64,000 nt of DNA from Chelydra serpentina (taxonomy: Eukaryota; Chordata; Testudines; Chelydridae): contig JBAIAC010000030.1 of NCBI GenBank assembly GCA_037349315.1, positions 14,405,501 to 14,469,500 on the forward strand. Reading direction: 5' to 3'. A program made the translations under genes and the position numbers. The notes beneath the pieces are model-generated. The model was not told the origin of the DNA. It saw only the letters and a program-made list of their open reading frames with translations, and ran no database searches. This document shows positions 21,301-36,300 of this stretch, one piece after another (position 1 is the stretch's first letter; each line of letters begins with the position of its first letter).

Positions 21301-24300
21301 GCGCTAGGTCGGGGGCCGGACCACGCGGCTCGGCCCCATTCTGGCACTCCAGCCGCAGCGCTGCGTCAGGGGCCAGACCACGTGGCTCGACCCTGCTCTG
21401 GTGCTCCAGCCAGGGCGTTGGGTCCGGGGCCGCACTACGCGGCTCGGCCCTTCTCTGGCCGGGGCGCTGGGTCAGGGGCCGCACCATGCTTGAGTTAAGT
21501 GCAGCTCGGAGCCTGCACCCCTGAGCCTCTCCCCATGCCCCAACCCCCTGCCTCAGTCCTGATCCCCCTCCCGCTCTCCAAACCCCTCAATCCCAGCCCG
21601 GAGCACCCTCCTGCACCCCAAACCTCTCATCCCCAGCTCCACCCCCAGAGCCCGCACCCCCAGTCGGAACTTGCACCCCTTCCTGCACCCCTGCCCCCGT
21701 CCCAATCCCCCTCCTGCCCTCTGAGCCCCTTGGTCCCAGCCCAGAGCACTCTCCTGCACCCCAAACTTCTCATCCCCAACCCCACCCCAGAGCCCGCACC
21801 CCCTCCCGCACTCCAACCCCAATTTCGTGCACATTCATGGCCTGCCATACAATTTCTATTCCCCAGTGTGGCCCTCAGGCCAAAAAGTTTGCCCACCCCT
21901 GTGATAAGGAATTAAAAATATAACCTAGAGATCAAAAATGTAGCAGTTATGGACGTTTTCAAAGACCAAGTTACACGTCTACAGACTGCACATAAATAGT
22001 GCTTATCTTGGTAATCATAGTTGAGTTCCTGGTTCCTTTTGGCTGGATTGGAAATTAATATACTGAAATGTCACTTCATTGACAATGCTTGTAAAGTGCT
22101 ACAGGAAAACAGGAAATTACAGGCGAAACTTTCTAATTTGTACTAGTTAATGGGAAACTTGTGGATTGAATTTTTCAAATTCACTTCTTTGCTAACAAAC
22201 AGGGATAAAAATTCAAGAGCATACCACGTGGCTTGACCCAAAAATTCAAGAGTACAGCATAATGACAGGAGACAGATCCACAAATTCAGGCAGAAGAGAT
22301 GGAAAAACAGAGGAGAAGAGGATGGAAAGAATAGAAAGGCATACCTGAAGGTGCCCTGCACCACTTTTTCCATTGAGATTTAGTGATGCGAAATGTAATG
22401 GTTCGTTTTAGTAACTAAGGGCCTGGATCTTTTGGTAAACTTCATTTGGCATAAGTGGGTATTGTCGTACGGTTTGAGAGTGGTTCACATACTTGGTTGG
22501 TTTTTAATTCCATTTTGCAAGTGCATAATATAATGGACGAAGGTGAGAGAAACTCACAAATGCAGAGGAAGTAGCCTGGAACCACAATACATAATGTCAC
22601 TCTTTTATAAGGGGAAGAAACTTATTTCAGTATAGCCTGCCTTAGTGATGGCGATTGTTTGTGTTAGCATGTAGTATTTTAAAAAAAATTATTAGGCAGC
22701 TGCCTTTGAGAACCAGTCTTTTTTCTCTTTGGATTATCAGTGGATTCCTCTCCATTCCCTCAGTGCTCTATTGTTTTGTGACCTTTCTTTGCTGCAAATA
22801 GATCTATGTTATTAGAGGTTGCCAACAGCTGTCGATATCTGGGCTGCATTCTTGTCTGTGGTTGAATGGAGCGTGAGCAAAAGTGGCTTTATGGAATGAT
22901 TTTTCCTCACAGCCTGGGGGGTCATTTTTAGCTCTCAGTGTAACTTAGAACAGTCTCATTGTTTCTCTAAATTGTGTTGGCTGCTAACAGCCTTCAAGGG
23001 GCTGTTCTACAAGCCAGGGATTGCTGATGTGCAACAATGCTGAGACCATGCCCTAGACGTTCTCCACACACGTAAGGGCTAGCTAAACTGGCTCTGAGGT
23101 GTCTGGTAATTCCTCTGTTTTGTGTTGCTGGAGCATTGCAAAGCAGGAGCTATGGGGGATGAGGGTCTGGCCTTTGATTTATAATTGTTTTCAGTGTCCA
23201 AGTTATTATGTACTCGCTGCAGGTGAAAATCACATGATGCAGAGGACCAGCACAAGGTTCCATGCCACTTAAGCCCTCTGCTGGGGCTGCCTTTGTAACA
23301 CAGAGCTAATTTCTGCACCAGCCTTGCATAGAAGGTTTAAACAGAACTGGGGTCCTCACTGCACTGCACTGATGGGATGGAGAGACTACAGACCTGCATT
23401 CTGTCTCTGTTTGGGTGTGGGGGTGAAGAGATTTTGCTTCCCATCTTTTCAAACTCCCACATAAAACCTGACTTTATGCAAATGCAGCCACTCACTGAAT
23501 AACTTTTACTGGTGAGTTTTGTACACACTAACTTGTTTGATGGGAGCCCTTCAGGATTTGTATTTAAGGCAGGGGACAGAATGAATTTCTGGCCTGGCCT
23601 GTTCTAAGGGAATGCCCCTAAATGTTACTTTTGGAGTTGATCTTGAAACCCTATCAATAAGGAAAAAAAATGGCCTTGAGTTAAAGGTCAGAGCCACACA
23701 GTGAAGGAGAAGGGAACTAAATTAGTGATTCTGTTTGCAGCTGACAGGGAGTTGGGATGCTATCAGGAGCTTTTCCCAGATAAGGAAGCTAGACGCAAGA
23801 TTTCACAGTCATACTTTATTCTCTAACTGGCTACTGTGAGGTTCCTTGTTCTTTCCTCAGAATCAACTGGTATTGATCGCTGTCAAAGATAAGATACTCG
23901 AATAGGTGGACCACTGCCCTGATCCGGTATTGTGGTTCCTGTGGTCTTTCACTGTAGGTTCTTTTATATACTTACTTACTTGTCTTAGAAGTTTTATCAA
24001 TCTGAGACATGCTCATGTTTATCTCCTGCTTAAGTGATGATTCTCCTCTTCCAATTGAGATACCCTATTTAGAGTTGATGTTGGTTAAGATGGGGCAAAT
24101 CATTGGTGGATCATTCCTGAAAAAAACAATAATCTGGCTTTGGACCAAAAGGACCACAGAAACAGAGTGGAGGTAATAAGCTTGGATACTTGCACAAAGC
24201 AGAGTGCATGGGGGCCCTGTTCCCAATGAGAGGCTGCCAGGATGCTGACGTTGATCAGCTGGAAAATGGGAAAAATCTAAAGATCAGGTGGGGTGTTGGC

Positions 24301-27300
24301 ATGATCATTCTTCTGCTTTTAAAGCCTATCATGCCAGTATCACACCAAGTTCAGGCAGAGGGGCTTCTTCAAAACTGCCAGCCTAGCGTACAGGAAACCA
24401 GATAGCAAAGTGTCCCTTGTTTTGCCCCTTTTTTCCTCCTTTCTTCTTGTTTCTTATATTGTTCACCCTCTGCTGTCTTCTCTATTAACAAATATTCACC
24501 TGCATGTTTGTGTCTCTTCTTTCTCCCACAGCTCTCTCCAACAAATATACCCTGCAGAGTGGTGTCCAGCTTCATCTCTTAGTATTGTTGCACTGTTACT
24601 TTAAAGACTTTTGATATTTCAAAATCTAGGGTTTCTCTCACCTTCCTTTAGCTATTGCATAGGTTAGTCCAAAGGTCAGTCTAGTACATTGCCATGTCTC
24701 AGTGGCAAAGGACATATCTGATGCATGGACCCTCTTATTTTAAAATAACCAAACATTTTTCTATGGAAACTTGGAAAAGGCAAGGTCTGAATTTTTATTG
24801 GAATAGGGAGTTTTGATTCTGAGTCCTTTTAGTTGCAGGCTGTGATGCCCCAAATCCAAAATATAAGACACCAACTTATATAATATGTGCTAAAGAAATC
24901 AAGAAAAGTGTGCAAACAGCTAAGGAGCTACCATCAAAGGGGTTGCTCCCTATAGCCAATGAAGTAAAGGGTATTTTTTTTAAAAAAAAGTGTGTGTAGC
25001 ATTTCAGAAGAGAACCACACATTATAAAATTGCTTTGGTGGGTTTAGCAGCCTTACCCTTTCCAAAATCAGTAAGAGGCAAGCAAAGTCTGCAGCAGAGT
25101 AATGAATAATGGTGGGAGTAATTTTCTGGTCTGTAGTGCTATTTGAAAGAAAGTTGGGAATCTGGGAGGACTGAGTTCATCACCTCCTGGATTAGGCTAT
25201 GACTACAGTAGTGTTACAGTTCTTTTTGTAATGAGGCTGTAGCATGCTCATTATGGCTGAATTGTATCTGTGCCATAATGTTTCACAAGACTACCCTACA
25301 TTGACCTTGTTTCTATGTCCACAGCTACTTAGCTACCTAACCAAGTTTGCATCCGTGCTTTATGGGAAAGTATGGATTGTGTGCCAAGCAACACCATCAA
25401 CATTATGTTGAAAGCTGGGAGAATGAAGGACTAGCCAGTTAGTTAGTTATACAAGCTCTATTAAGCAACTTGTCTAATGTAATAAAATAAATGTTATGAC
25501 CTGGCTGCAGGAAAACAGTTGGACATTGGTAGGGGCATCATGTAGTTAGCAGCAACTTCCATTAATCGAGTATAAACCATGTTGTGGCGTGGACACTAAA
25601 CATATTTAGAGCCAACCATGTCACTAATTGTTTAGAAACTTGTCTCAAAGTTATGTTGTTGACTTGTGGGAAGGGAAGGGGGAGGTTTTGCCAAGCTGCT
25701 CCAAAATGTTAATGTACTTTGGAACTTGCTTCCCCCTGGAATACAATAGAGTCGGAGTAAGTCATCCTTCCATGCACATCTGTTTATACTGGATTTTTCT
25801 TAGGAAGTGGAATGAGTTCAAATGGTCCTCTCTTTGCAGGTGGAGGAAAATAAAAGGGAGTGAAGTTCTTATAATGTCACATTTTTTTACTACTTGATTA
25901 AAATATTTTGTATTGTGCAACCCAGCACCTGGGTTGGTATGATAAGCATGTTGTAAATAAGAGGAGTTCAGATTGAAGGCTAACAATCTAGGATTTTTAA
26001 TTAACTCAGATTGCTTTGTCTGTGTGTTTCTAAAATGGACTATAAAATTATTCAAATGTTTTCAGAGACTTACTACCTTCTACTGCATAGCATGTTTAAC
26101 CTTCATGAATGTGGGGCCTAAATTATGCCCAAATACTTACGATAAGCAAAATATTGGAAATAGTTTATACTATTATAAAACAGTTTCTGACTATAGAGAA
26201 AATGATAAAATTCCTTAGAATACCTCCATTAACCATTGCTGTATTTTTCACTGCAGATGATTCCACAGATGTTGGAGAAGAGGACAGCTTCTTGGGTCAG
26301 ACTTCTGCCACTCCTAATCCACCACAGACTTTTAGCTATTTCTCCCAGGTACCTAGTAGCAGTGATCCATTTGGAAGCATAGGGCAGCCACCCTTAACCA
26401 CAGTGACACCACCTGTTGTGCCATCAGCCTTCTCCAAGGCTCTAACTTCTCTCCCACTCTTGCCTGGAACACAAGAGGGGCAGAATGCTTTTTCCGCAAG
26501 TGTTCTGAAGTCACAATCATCTTATAGTGCACCACCTACTTCCCTCGTGGGAATCAGTGCTTATCAGACTCCTCCAGAGAGTTGTCCCCCACTTGCAAAC
26601 TTTTCTACTCCTCCTCATGGAACGTCACAGCAAGGATATAACCCATATCGCCATACCACCTTAAGCAGTAGAGCTAATCCTTACATAACTCCACCGCAGC
26701 TGCAGCAGAGTCCGACACCAAGCCAGCTTGTCCAGCCACCATCCTCAGTACCACCTATCCACATGTATCAGACACCTCCAGGATCATTGTCCCCGGTATG
26801 CGAATGATCTTTGTTTTCTTGGTATTAATATAGAATTATTTCAGATTGTTCTATTTTAATTTTCTCTGGTTTATTTCTGCTTCATGTTACCCTTTAACAG
26901 AGTAAGAATCTTGAGTCCTTTTGACCTCTGATATCAAAATGTCTTCACTGATCTAGGACCAGTGATTTGGGAAAGTTTACGGATCTAAGTGACATTTTCA
27001 AAGCCACATGATTTTAGCAGCTAGATTATGTAACAGATAAAATCCTGAATTCCTGGGTTTCATATGGTGAAAAGCATTAGTTTCTAGCTTTTGTGATTCT
27101 CAAGATAGCTTTTTTTAAAAAAATCCTTTGGTTTTGGAGGACAAGCTAGTAGTCGGAATGATTTCAGGAATCATTTTAAAGGAATGATGTTAAATTTATG
27201 TAAGAAGATATGTTTAACCTTCCTGCCTCTGTTGCTCACTAGGGAAAGAGGAATAGAAAGGTATACATCTATGAGTGTATGTAATGTTGCCAAGTTAACG

Positions 27301-30300
27301 ATGCCTGAACAACCTTAACTTTTGAAATATTTTGACTTTTTGGGTGCTTGATCTTGCCACCTTTTCTCACGTTAACACGAGGCTGAAATCTTTGGTCCCC
27401 TTTATGGTAATGGGAAAAACTCCCTTTTTGCGGTTTGGGCCTGATCCGGAGAGGTCATCGGCATTCACAACTCCTATGAAGTCTAAACTGAGTTTAGAGC
27501 CATAGTGCTTCTCAGAATCAGGTCTTAAATTTCCTGAGTCACTGGGGTAAGGATCCATTTGTCCAGATTCATTTGCAGGATTGGGGCCACAGATTGTGTG
27601 TTCTTTGAACCCAACAAGTACAAGCCACTCACTGAAGTTAGCTGTGAACACTTGCATTGGTGTATCCATGTCTAGGTGAGCAGCTAACAGAGTATAGATA
27701 TGTATATGGTGCCTGTAGGAAAGAAACATAAGATAAACATGCTGAGCCTGAATTTTTAAACTTCAAACATTTATTTTAAAACATTTTTTTCAAATGAAGG
27801 AAAGCACTAAGGCCATAACAAGTTTGAAACTTGAGCAGTTTTAGTTGATTACTTTTTCTGAGAAGAGAAAAAGATCTTTAACTTGAAATAATATAGATTT
27901 TTGAAACACCATCAGGTGGAGATCCTGTATATAAAAGTTGTATGCCAAAAAGTTAATATTTTGGAGAGGGGGGAGCACATGAGAATGACGAGTGAGAATA
28001 ACCTCCTAAATGAAATATATGTTTATTGCGTAATTTGAGACTGAGATACTTGAATCATCTGTAATAAAACTAGTGTATTTTCAGTTTCCTCATTCACAGC
28101 CGGCACTACCATCACAACCACTGCAAGCTTCCAGACCTGCAGGTCCACTGGTGCAGGCACCACCTGTTTTGCTACAGAACCAATACGAACCAGTTCAGCC
28201 CCACTGGTTTTACTGCAAGGAGGTGGAAGACAAGCAAATATGGATGCCATTCAGCATTCTAGATTCTGTAACACTAGAAGAAGTTTATAATTCTGGTAAG
28301 CAGTGAAACTTTCTTTACATCTTCTTATATTGTGGCTGTTTGCTATTGAATGTGAAGATAGATGCTAGAGTTCTGTGGCTCATTTATAAAGATGAAGAAG
28401 GAATGCTGTGAGAAAGTTGGGTGTTGGCTTATATTGAGAAGATAAACTTGAACTAATCTTTTTTTACTAATCCAGAGGTTTACTAGGTTGGACGTCTGCT
28501 ATTTGGCATCATTACTATTGAGGCTTACAGGACTAATATATATGTAACCATCCCACAATAACAAACTTGCTGTGCTGCATTTCTCTGTGATTGTATGAAC
28601 TATATTTTTTTCTTAGCTCTGCCTTACATCTTCATTCGTGTGAGTGGGCAAAATGTCATTTTTTGGGGGTTGAAGATGATAGAGCAGAGTGCATATTGGT
28701 CTTTCAGAAAAGAGATGGTTGGTCTAACGATTACCCCTAACCGATTTGACAGCCATGTCTCTAATTTATTTTTGCCAGTAATTGGAGATAAGAAATCGGT
28801 CAGGTTTATAAGAAGTTATTTTCAAGAATCTGATAGAAACAAATGTATAATGGGAAATATGGCAAAACATTCCACTAGCACTAAAGACCTTTTAATTAGA
28901 AAGTAGCAATGCTAGAAGGCTGTGATTTCAAATGGAATTACTTACCTTGATATCTTAGCCTTTACAGGCTGATGGCACAACTTTATAGGATAGTTATTGA
29001 TGAAAAAATGGAAGTTGTTAGCTGATTCTAGGTATGTGTGGGTGTAGATTAGGGTGGAATGGGGTGGTGGTTCTGCAAAATACCATTGTGTGGAATGAGA
29101 TCTGCTGCACATAATCAAGCAGGAGAGCCAAGCAGTGAGTAAACTTTCAGGGCTCAATTTGTTACACACTACGGTAAGAAAGGTAATTGAATCTGAGAGG
29201 TGGATACAGAATTAGTATTGTTATATTATATATAGAGGTTCCTTTTGAACCATGGCCATGATGGGACGCGGCACATACGGGCCAGCAATTGCCTGCAGAA
29301 AATGATAGGGAACGATGACATAGAGGCATATCTCCTGGCCTTTGAGAGGACAGCCCTACGGGAGGCCTGGCCTCGAGATCAGTGGTCTGGCATCCTCGCC
29401 CCATTCCCGTGTGGGGAGGCCCAGAAGGCCTATTATGATCTGCCTGAAGAGGCTGCAGCAGACTACCCCCAGCTGAAAGCAGAGATCCTGGCCAGATCTG
29501 GGGTAACAACTGCAGTGCGGGCCCAGCGGTATCATGAGTGGAGGTACCAGGAAAAGACAATCTCGCAATCCCAATTGTATGACCTCATCCATCTCCCACA
29601 AAAGTGGTTGCAAACTGAGTCCCGGAGTTTATTGTATATACAATATACAATAAACTAGGGAAATACAACTTAGATGGGGCTACTATAAGGTGGGTGCACA
29701 ACTGGCTGGATAACCGTACTCAGAGAGTAGTTATTAATGGTTCCCAATCCTGCTGGAAAGGCATAACGAGTGGGGTTCCGCAAGGGTCTGTTTTGGGACC
29801 GGCTCTGTTCAATATCTTCATCAACGACTTGGATATTGGCATAGAAAGTACGCTTATTAAGTTTGCAGATGATACCAAACTGGGAGGGATTGCAACTGCT
29901 TTGGAGGATAGGGTCATAATTCAAAATGATCTGGACAAATTGGAGAAATGTTCAGAGGTAAACAGGATGAAGTTTAATAAGGACAAATGCAAAGTGCTCC
30001 ACTTAAGTAGGAACAATCAGTTTCACACGTACAGAATGGGAGGAGACTGTCTAGGAAGGAGTACTGCAGAAAGGGATTTAGGGGTTATAGTGGACCACAA
30101 GCTAAATATGAGTCAACAGTGTGATGCTGTTGCAAAAAAAAAGCAAACTTGATTCTGGGCTGCATTAACAGGTGTGTTGTGAGCAAGACACGAGAAGTCA
30201 TTCTTCCGCTCTACTCTGCGCTGGTTAGGCCTCAACTGGAGTATTGTGTCCAGTTCTGGGCACTGCATTTCAAGAAAGATGTGGAGAAATTACAGAGGGT

Positions 30301-33300
30301 CCAGAGAAGAGCAACAAGAATGATTAAGGGTCTAGAGAACATGACCTATGAAGGAAGGCTGAAGGAATTGGGTTTGTTTAGTTTGGAAAAGAGAAGACTG
30401 AGAGGGGACATGATAGCATCTTCAGGTATCTAAAAGGGTGTCATGAGGAGGGAGAAAACTTGTTCATCTTAGCCTCTGAGGCTAGAACAAGAAGCAATGG
30501 GCTTAAACTGCAGCAAGGGAGGTTTAGGTTGGACATTAGGAAAAAGTTCCTAACTGTCAGCGTGGTTAAACACTGGAATAAACTGCCCAGGGAGTTTATT
30601 CCAGTGGAATCTCCATCTCTGGAGATATTTAAGAGTAGGTTAGATAAATGTCTATCAGGGATGGTCTAGACAGTATTTGGTCCTGCCATGAGGGCAGGGG
30701 GCTGGACTCAATGACCTCTCAAGGTCCCTTCCAGCCCTAGAATCTATGAATATACAATATGTAGAAATTTTCTCTATCAACTACTTGACGGTTGATTGAG
30801 GAAGTTGCCTGTTCACTGTTCTTCTGATGCCTTCCAAGTTTTCATATTATTTCTCCTCCTGTTTGCCCTCCTTCCTTTTGTGGTCTGTTTTCATTTCCCT
30901 GTTCTGTCCATCCTGTGGTGGTGTGCTTTTCCACAGACTCCACTCCCGTCAGTGTACTAGCAGGCATCTGAAACTGACTAGAATCCTTATCTTTGAGGCA
31001 CTTCACAGATCAGGATAGTAGCATATTTTACTTTGCTCTCAGCCTACTGAATTTCATAATGGAATGAAGTGGAGCAACTGCAGAAAGTGGCACACCACAG
31101 TATGTCCAAATAGGTCTTTCCCCACTAGTGTTTCATTAACATCCTTTGTTCAACAGAAAAAATAAGTACCTTCAAGCTGTCACTCCTGAAAATATTTTCA
31201 CCCCTTTATCTAAAAGTGTGGGAAAGTACATACATTATAAGGAAAGAGATAAAGGCAGGGGTTTTGAACAGAGTTCAAAACATCGTAGGTTACTGTTTTA
31301 ATTGGTTAATGTCAGTTAGGATGCTAATCACTTTCACAGTTTTAAAAGAGGAAAGCACATGTTACTATTGTAACAAAGCATGAATTTTGTATTCTAGTCC
31401 AACCTGATCCTGAGAGCGTGGTTTTGAGCACTGATGGGGGGCGCTATGATGTTTACCTGTATGACAGACTACGAAAAGCTGTATATTGGGAAGAAGAGCC
31501 ATCTGAAGTCAGACGATGTACATGGTTTTATAAAGGAGACAAAGATAGCAGGTTTATTCCTTATACTGAGGATTTCAGTGAGAAGCTAGAGGTCAGTATT
31601 ACTTTTAAGTAAACATAACTAAGAACTTAACCGAATAATTCTGAGCTATTACCTCTCTTCTAGAAAAGCTTTTACATTCCTGGTTGAAACTGTATTAGAG
31701 AAAGGGGCTACGTTAGTGTTTTCTAATGCACAAAGTGGGGCTTTGTAAGATGCTTTAAGACTCACTTTTGTCCCCTTGTGCTTTTGGCCTAAAATATATT
31801 TATGCAGTTTGCTAGATTATAACTTGATTCACATTATAGTGCTGTATACCCCATTTTCCCTACTGTAAATAAAATTATGCAAGTAGTGTCCTAGCATATT
31901 CTAAAAGCTTGTCAACTTGGTGCATTAGTGCAGTGTTTCTCAACCTTTTTGATACCAGGGACCAGCTTTCTGCTTTCCTAAACAGTGCCAGGGAGATCTC
32001 AGGAACGGGCGTCAGTCCACAGACCAGTCATTGAGAAATACTGCATTAGTGCATACCACGCACTAAAAGTTTCCTAGTGCACAATGACATAGTACTGTTT
32101 GAAACAGGATTACATCACCGTGCACTAGGGAACTTTTAATACGTGCCCGTAGGGTTCACACGGCCAGTTCATGTGTGACACACGAGAACATACACCCCAG
32201 CTGGAGTGCCCTAGTGCATCATGTAGGCAAGCCTTAACTTTTGACTTGGCATGTTACATGTAGTTAGTCTAAAAAGACATACTGGTTTTACATAACTTGT
32301 CTGTTGTTGCAGGCAGAATATAAAAAAGCTGTAACTACAAATCAATGGCACCGGCGACTTGAATTTCCAAATGGGGAAACAATTGTTATGCATAATCCTA
32401 AGGTAATGCTAACTATATGGTTTTTAGGTCTTTGCAGTAGCATGGAGTTGAGTATGCTTTTATGTAAGACTAAAGCACAACTTGAATGCAAACTTAGCCT
32501 TATGTGAAGTTTTAAAAATGCACTTATGAATTGCTCTGGGTATGTGTACGTTAAAAATAATGTTTATAAACTCTCCTTACCCCAACAGCCTATCAGAAAT
32601 AATAAAAATCATCCTCTCTTCTAAAACCTGAGAGATTTTTGCAGTGTAACCACAAAGTCAATACACTTGTGGGGTGAGAGGTCACTAGGGGGATGGGACA
32701 ACTTTTAAAGTCAAAGGCCTTTTGCTGTGAATTTTTGCCAGGAGCTCCCTAGTGGTTAAATGAGGGATTGTCAACTCAGCTGACCTTGGCTATTGCGGTA
32801 TCAGATGCGGAGATATGCAATAGATTTTAGAAGGGACCACTGTCGTCATGTACTGTCCTTTGAATGCCTGCATAACACAAGCTAGAAGAAGAGCCTTGTG
32901 TGAACTTGAAAGCTTATGTCTCTCACCAGCAGAAGTTGGTCCAATAAAGGATATTATCTCACCCACCTTGTCTCTAATATCCTGGGACCAACACGGCTAC
33001 AACACTGCATATAACACAAGCTATGACGTTTCAGCTAGTAAATCCTTCAGGTAGGCAGCACTCAAACCATTACAGGCTGTTTAGTTTAAAACCTGTACCT
33101 TAAATTTCACCAAACCGATGTAGATTGTAGAATGCAGGTGTAACATGCTTCTTGCTGAAAATTCAGGTAAGTAGGCAGATGGCTGAATTCTGTATTAGCT
33201 GAGGCTTCTGAATTAACTTAAGATATTGCCCCATGTGAAAAGATGTATCATAATGTTGTCACTTTGACACTGATTTATTGTAAGTAACTGTAGTGAGGTC

Positions 33301-36300
33301 TGTCTCCTGACAGAAAAATCTCTAACCTGCTAACCAAGTGTGGGCATGACGAAGTATGAAAGGTACTCTTGGGCATTGCAAACCTGAATCAATCAGCAGG
33401 CCAACTTCCCCCGGTTATGGAAAACAACTTGGGCAAGGTTATTTTGTCTAGTTACTTTCCCCAAATCAACAAGAATTACTTGTCTTGTTTGAGTTTAGTT
33501 TTAGTTAGCTAGCTACTCACCCAGTAAAGCATAGGAATAATAGTAGCTAAGAGCAGAAAATGTATTGGAGTCAGTCACAAGAGATACATTTAGTGAATGA
33601 GAAGTATAATATTAAAACATACAGTACCTTCATACATTCCAAGGCCAGACTTTTCAGGTAAACAGACTAGAAAATGAGTTTTCCTTGTTTAAAGTAAGAC
33701 GATATATTTCTTTCAGGTTATAGTTCAATTCCAACCTTCAGCAGTACCAGATGAATGGGGGACCACGCAAGACGGTCAGACAAGGCCAAGGGTAGTAAAG
33801 CGTGGCATTGATGATGATCATGATGAAATTCCTGATGGTATGTGACCGGGCACATGTGGACTGCAGTGGGAGAGTCCTCCTGAGTCTGTCTTTTTTGCCT
33901 GTGGTTTGGAAATCAGATTGATCAAAGCTTTGAAAAACAGTTGAAAAACAGTTGCTCTCTCCCCCAATATATTTGTCAAGCAGACAGTGTTTCCAGGAGA
34001 GTGCCATTCTTACAACCAAGAGGAAAGCAAGTGTTACCAGTGCAACCATCATTGCATATTATTGGAGAACATTGTTTTCTTTTGTGCGGGTCAGTCAGTT
34101 GCTCCTTGCCTACAAATAAATCTTCCATTTTCACAGTTAAATTGGCTTCCTAAATCTGCCTTTGGGATTTTTAAGATACTCCATCCCATAATTCGGAAAA
34201 GTTTTGAAAATTAACAGTACTTAGTTTTCTGCTAATAGATGTAGACAGTGTGAGAGTGTAATCTGGCTGATGGTATTGTTGTGCTAATTGTATAAATCTT
34301 AGACTGCTTTGGCTGGAACTACAACTTTTCCTTCACATTTGAACAAAAGACCCAACTTGGTCATCAGTTTGAGGTGCTTGAATTGCTTTTAAGCATGCAC
34401 TTCTTTGAACTTCCACTGTACTTCCATAGATGGGCAGACTCTGAGGCATACGTATGTGTATATATATATAGAGGAGGAACTTTGTCACTATATATATATA
34501 TATATATATATATAGTGACAAAGTTCCTCCTCTACCTTGGTGAATCCTGCACTTATTGGTGGATTTTGCTTGCCTCAGAGAATTTTCCCCTCTGGTAGAA
34601 CCCACAGTCAAACTCTTCCTGTGTCTGATCAGGAGTTGGGAGGTTTGGGGGGAACCCGGGCCCGCCCTCTACTCCGGGTTCCAGCCCAGGGCCCTGTGGA
34701 TTGCAGCTGTCTATAGGGTTTCCTGTAACAGCTGCGTGACAGCTACAACTCCCTGGGCTACTTCCCCATGGCCCCTTCCCAACACCTTCTTTATGCTCAC
34801 TGCAGGACCTTCCTCCTGATGGTCTGCTGACGCTTGTACTCCTCAGTCCTCCAACTCTTCTCACTCTCAACTCCTTGTGTACCTCTTGCTCCCAGCTCCT
34901 TGCACGCACCACCACAAACTGAAGGGAGCTCCTTTTTAAACCCAGGTGCCCTGATTAGCCTGCCTCTCTTAATTGATTCTAGCAGGTTCTTCTTAATTGG
35001 CTCCAGGTGTCCTAATTAGCCTGCCTGCCTTAAATTGGTTCCAGAAAGTTCCTGCTTGTTCTAGTGCAGTCCCTGCTCTGGTCACTCAGGGAACAGAAAA
35101 CTATTCATCCAATGGCCAGTATATTTGCCTTCTACCAGACTTCTGGACCCCACTTGTCTGGGTCTGTCACAATATACAACTGTATAATTCCACACTATCT
35201 TGTATGTGGAATGACACTGGCATTGTAGTAAATAATAGAGACAGGAAAAGTTCAATAAAATTGGACGGGTGGCAAGAAATGGATTTTCTTAATTATAAAA
35301 TTTGTAGGTGAAATTGTATCCTGGGCCACATTATTACTGTCCTGTTCTAAACCCCTAAATGCTTCTAATATAAAACTACATGACTAAACTGCATCACTGT
35401 GAGCATAATCCAAGGGTAATACTACTTCTTCTTTTTCTTTTTTAGGAGAGATGTCTCAAATAGACCATTTAGTGTTCATGGTTCATGGCATAGGTCCTGT
35501 GTGTGATTTACGATTTAGAAGCATTGTTGAATGTGGTAAGTGTTTAATCATAGCTTTATTCTTAAGTATTTAAACTTGGGTTATAGTTCTCTTCATTAAT
35601 TGAATTCTTTAATGTGCTATAGACAGTTTTTATATTGCTTTTGAAATGTTGTTTGAACAATGTGTTAATTTAAGAACTGCAAATATTTCCTTATTTTGAC
35701 AAAGAAGCCAAAAATGGAAAATAGTATGGTTTTTTTCTCAGCAGTTATTGATAATTGTAGCTATTGCTATGAGTCCCTCAACACTAAACTCATATTTTTA
35801 TAAATTCCTGTATAACTATTGAAACAACTTAAACATTTAGACTTTTGCCTAATAAATTTATATTCCATATTTATTCCAATCAAAACAAAGAAAACCCCAC
35901 CAAAATATATTTGATCATGGAACTAAATATGGTTTTATTTGGGGATACACCAAATACAACTTTGAATTAGATATTTAACTATTTCATGACAGTTTTCTTA
36001 TACCTTAGTTTTTGTGAAATGTTGTAACTTCTTAAAAATGATTAAGTGGGGAAAGAGAACTTTAAAAATGTTCAGTATAGTTGAGAAACATATTTGAAGT
36101 CATGTTGTGTTAGGCCTTTGTTTGATTAACATTAATATCCGATTTCCATTACTTCCCACCACCACCACCACCTCCGAAGTTGATGATTTTAGGACCGTGT
36201 CTCTGAAACTGTTGCAGACTCATTTTAAGAAGTCTTTAGAGGAACTTAAAGTGAGCAGAGTTGAATTCTTACCGGTTCACTGGCATAGCTCTCTACATGG

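Noticed and set aside
21499..21915. 138-codon Pro-rich frame
   Set aside because: It is inside the 700-bp hAT-like element; composition comes from C-rich repeats.
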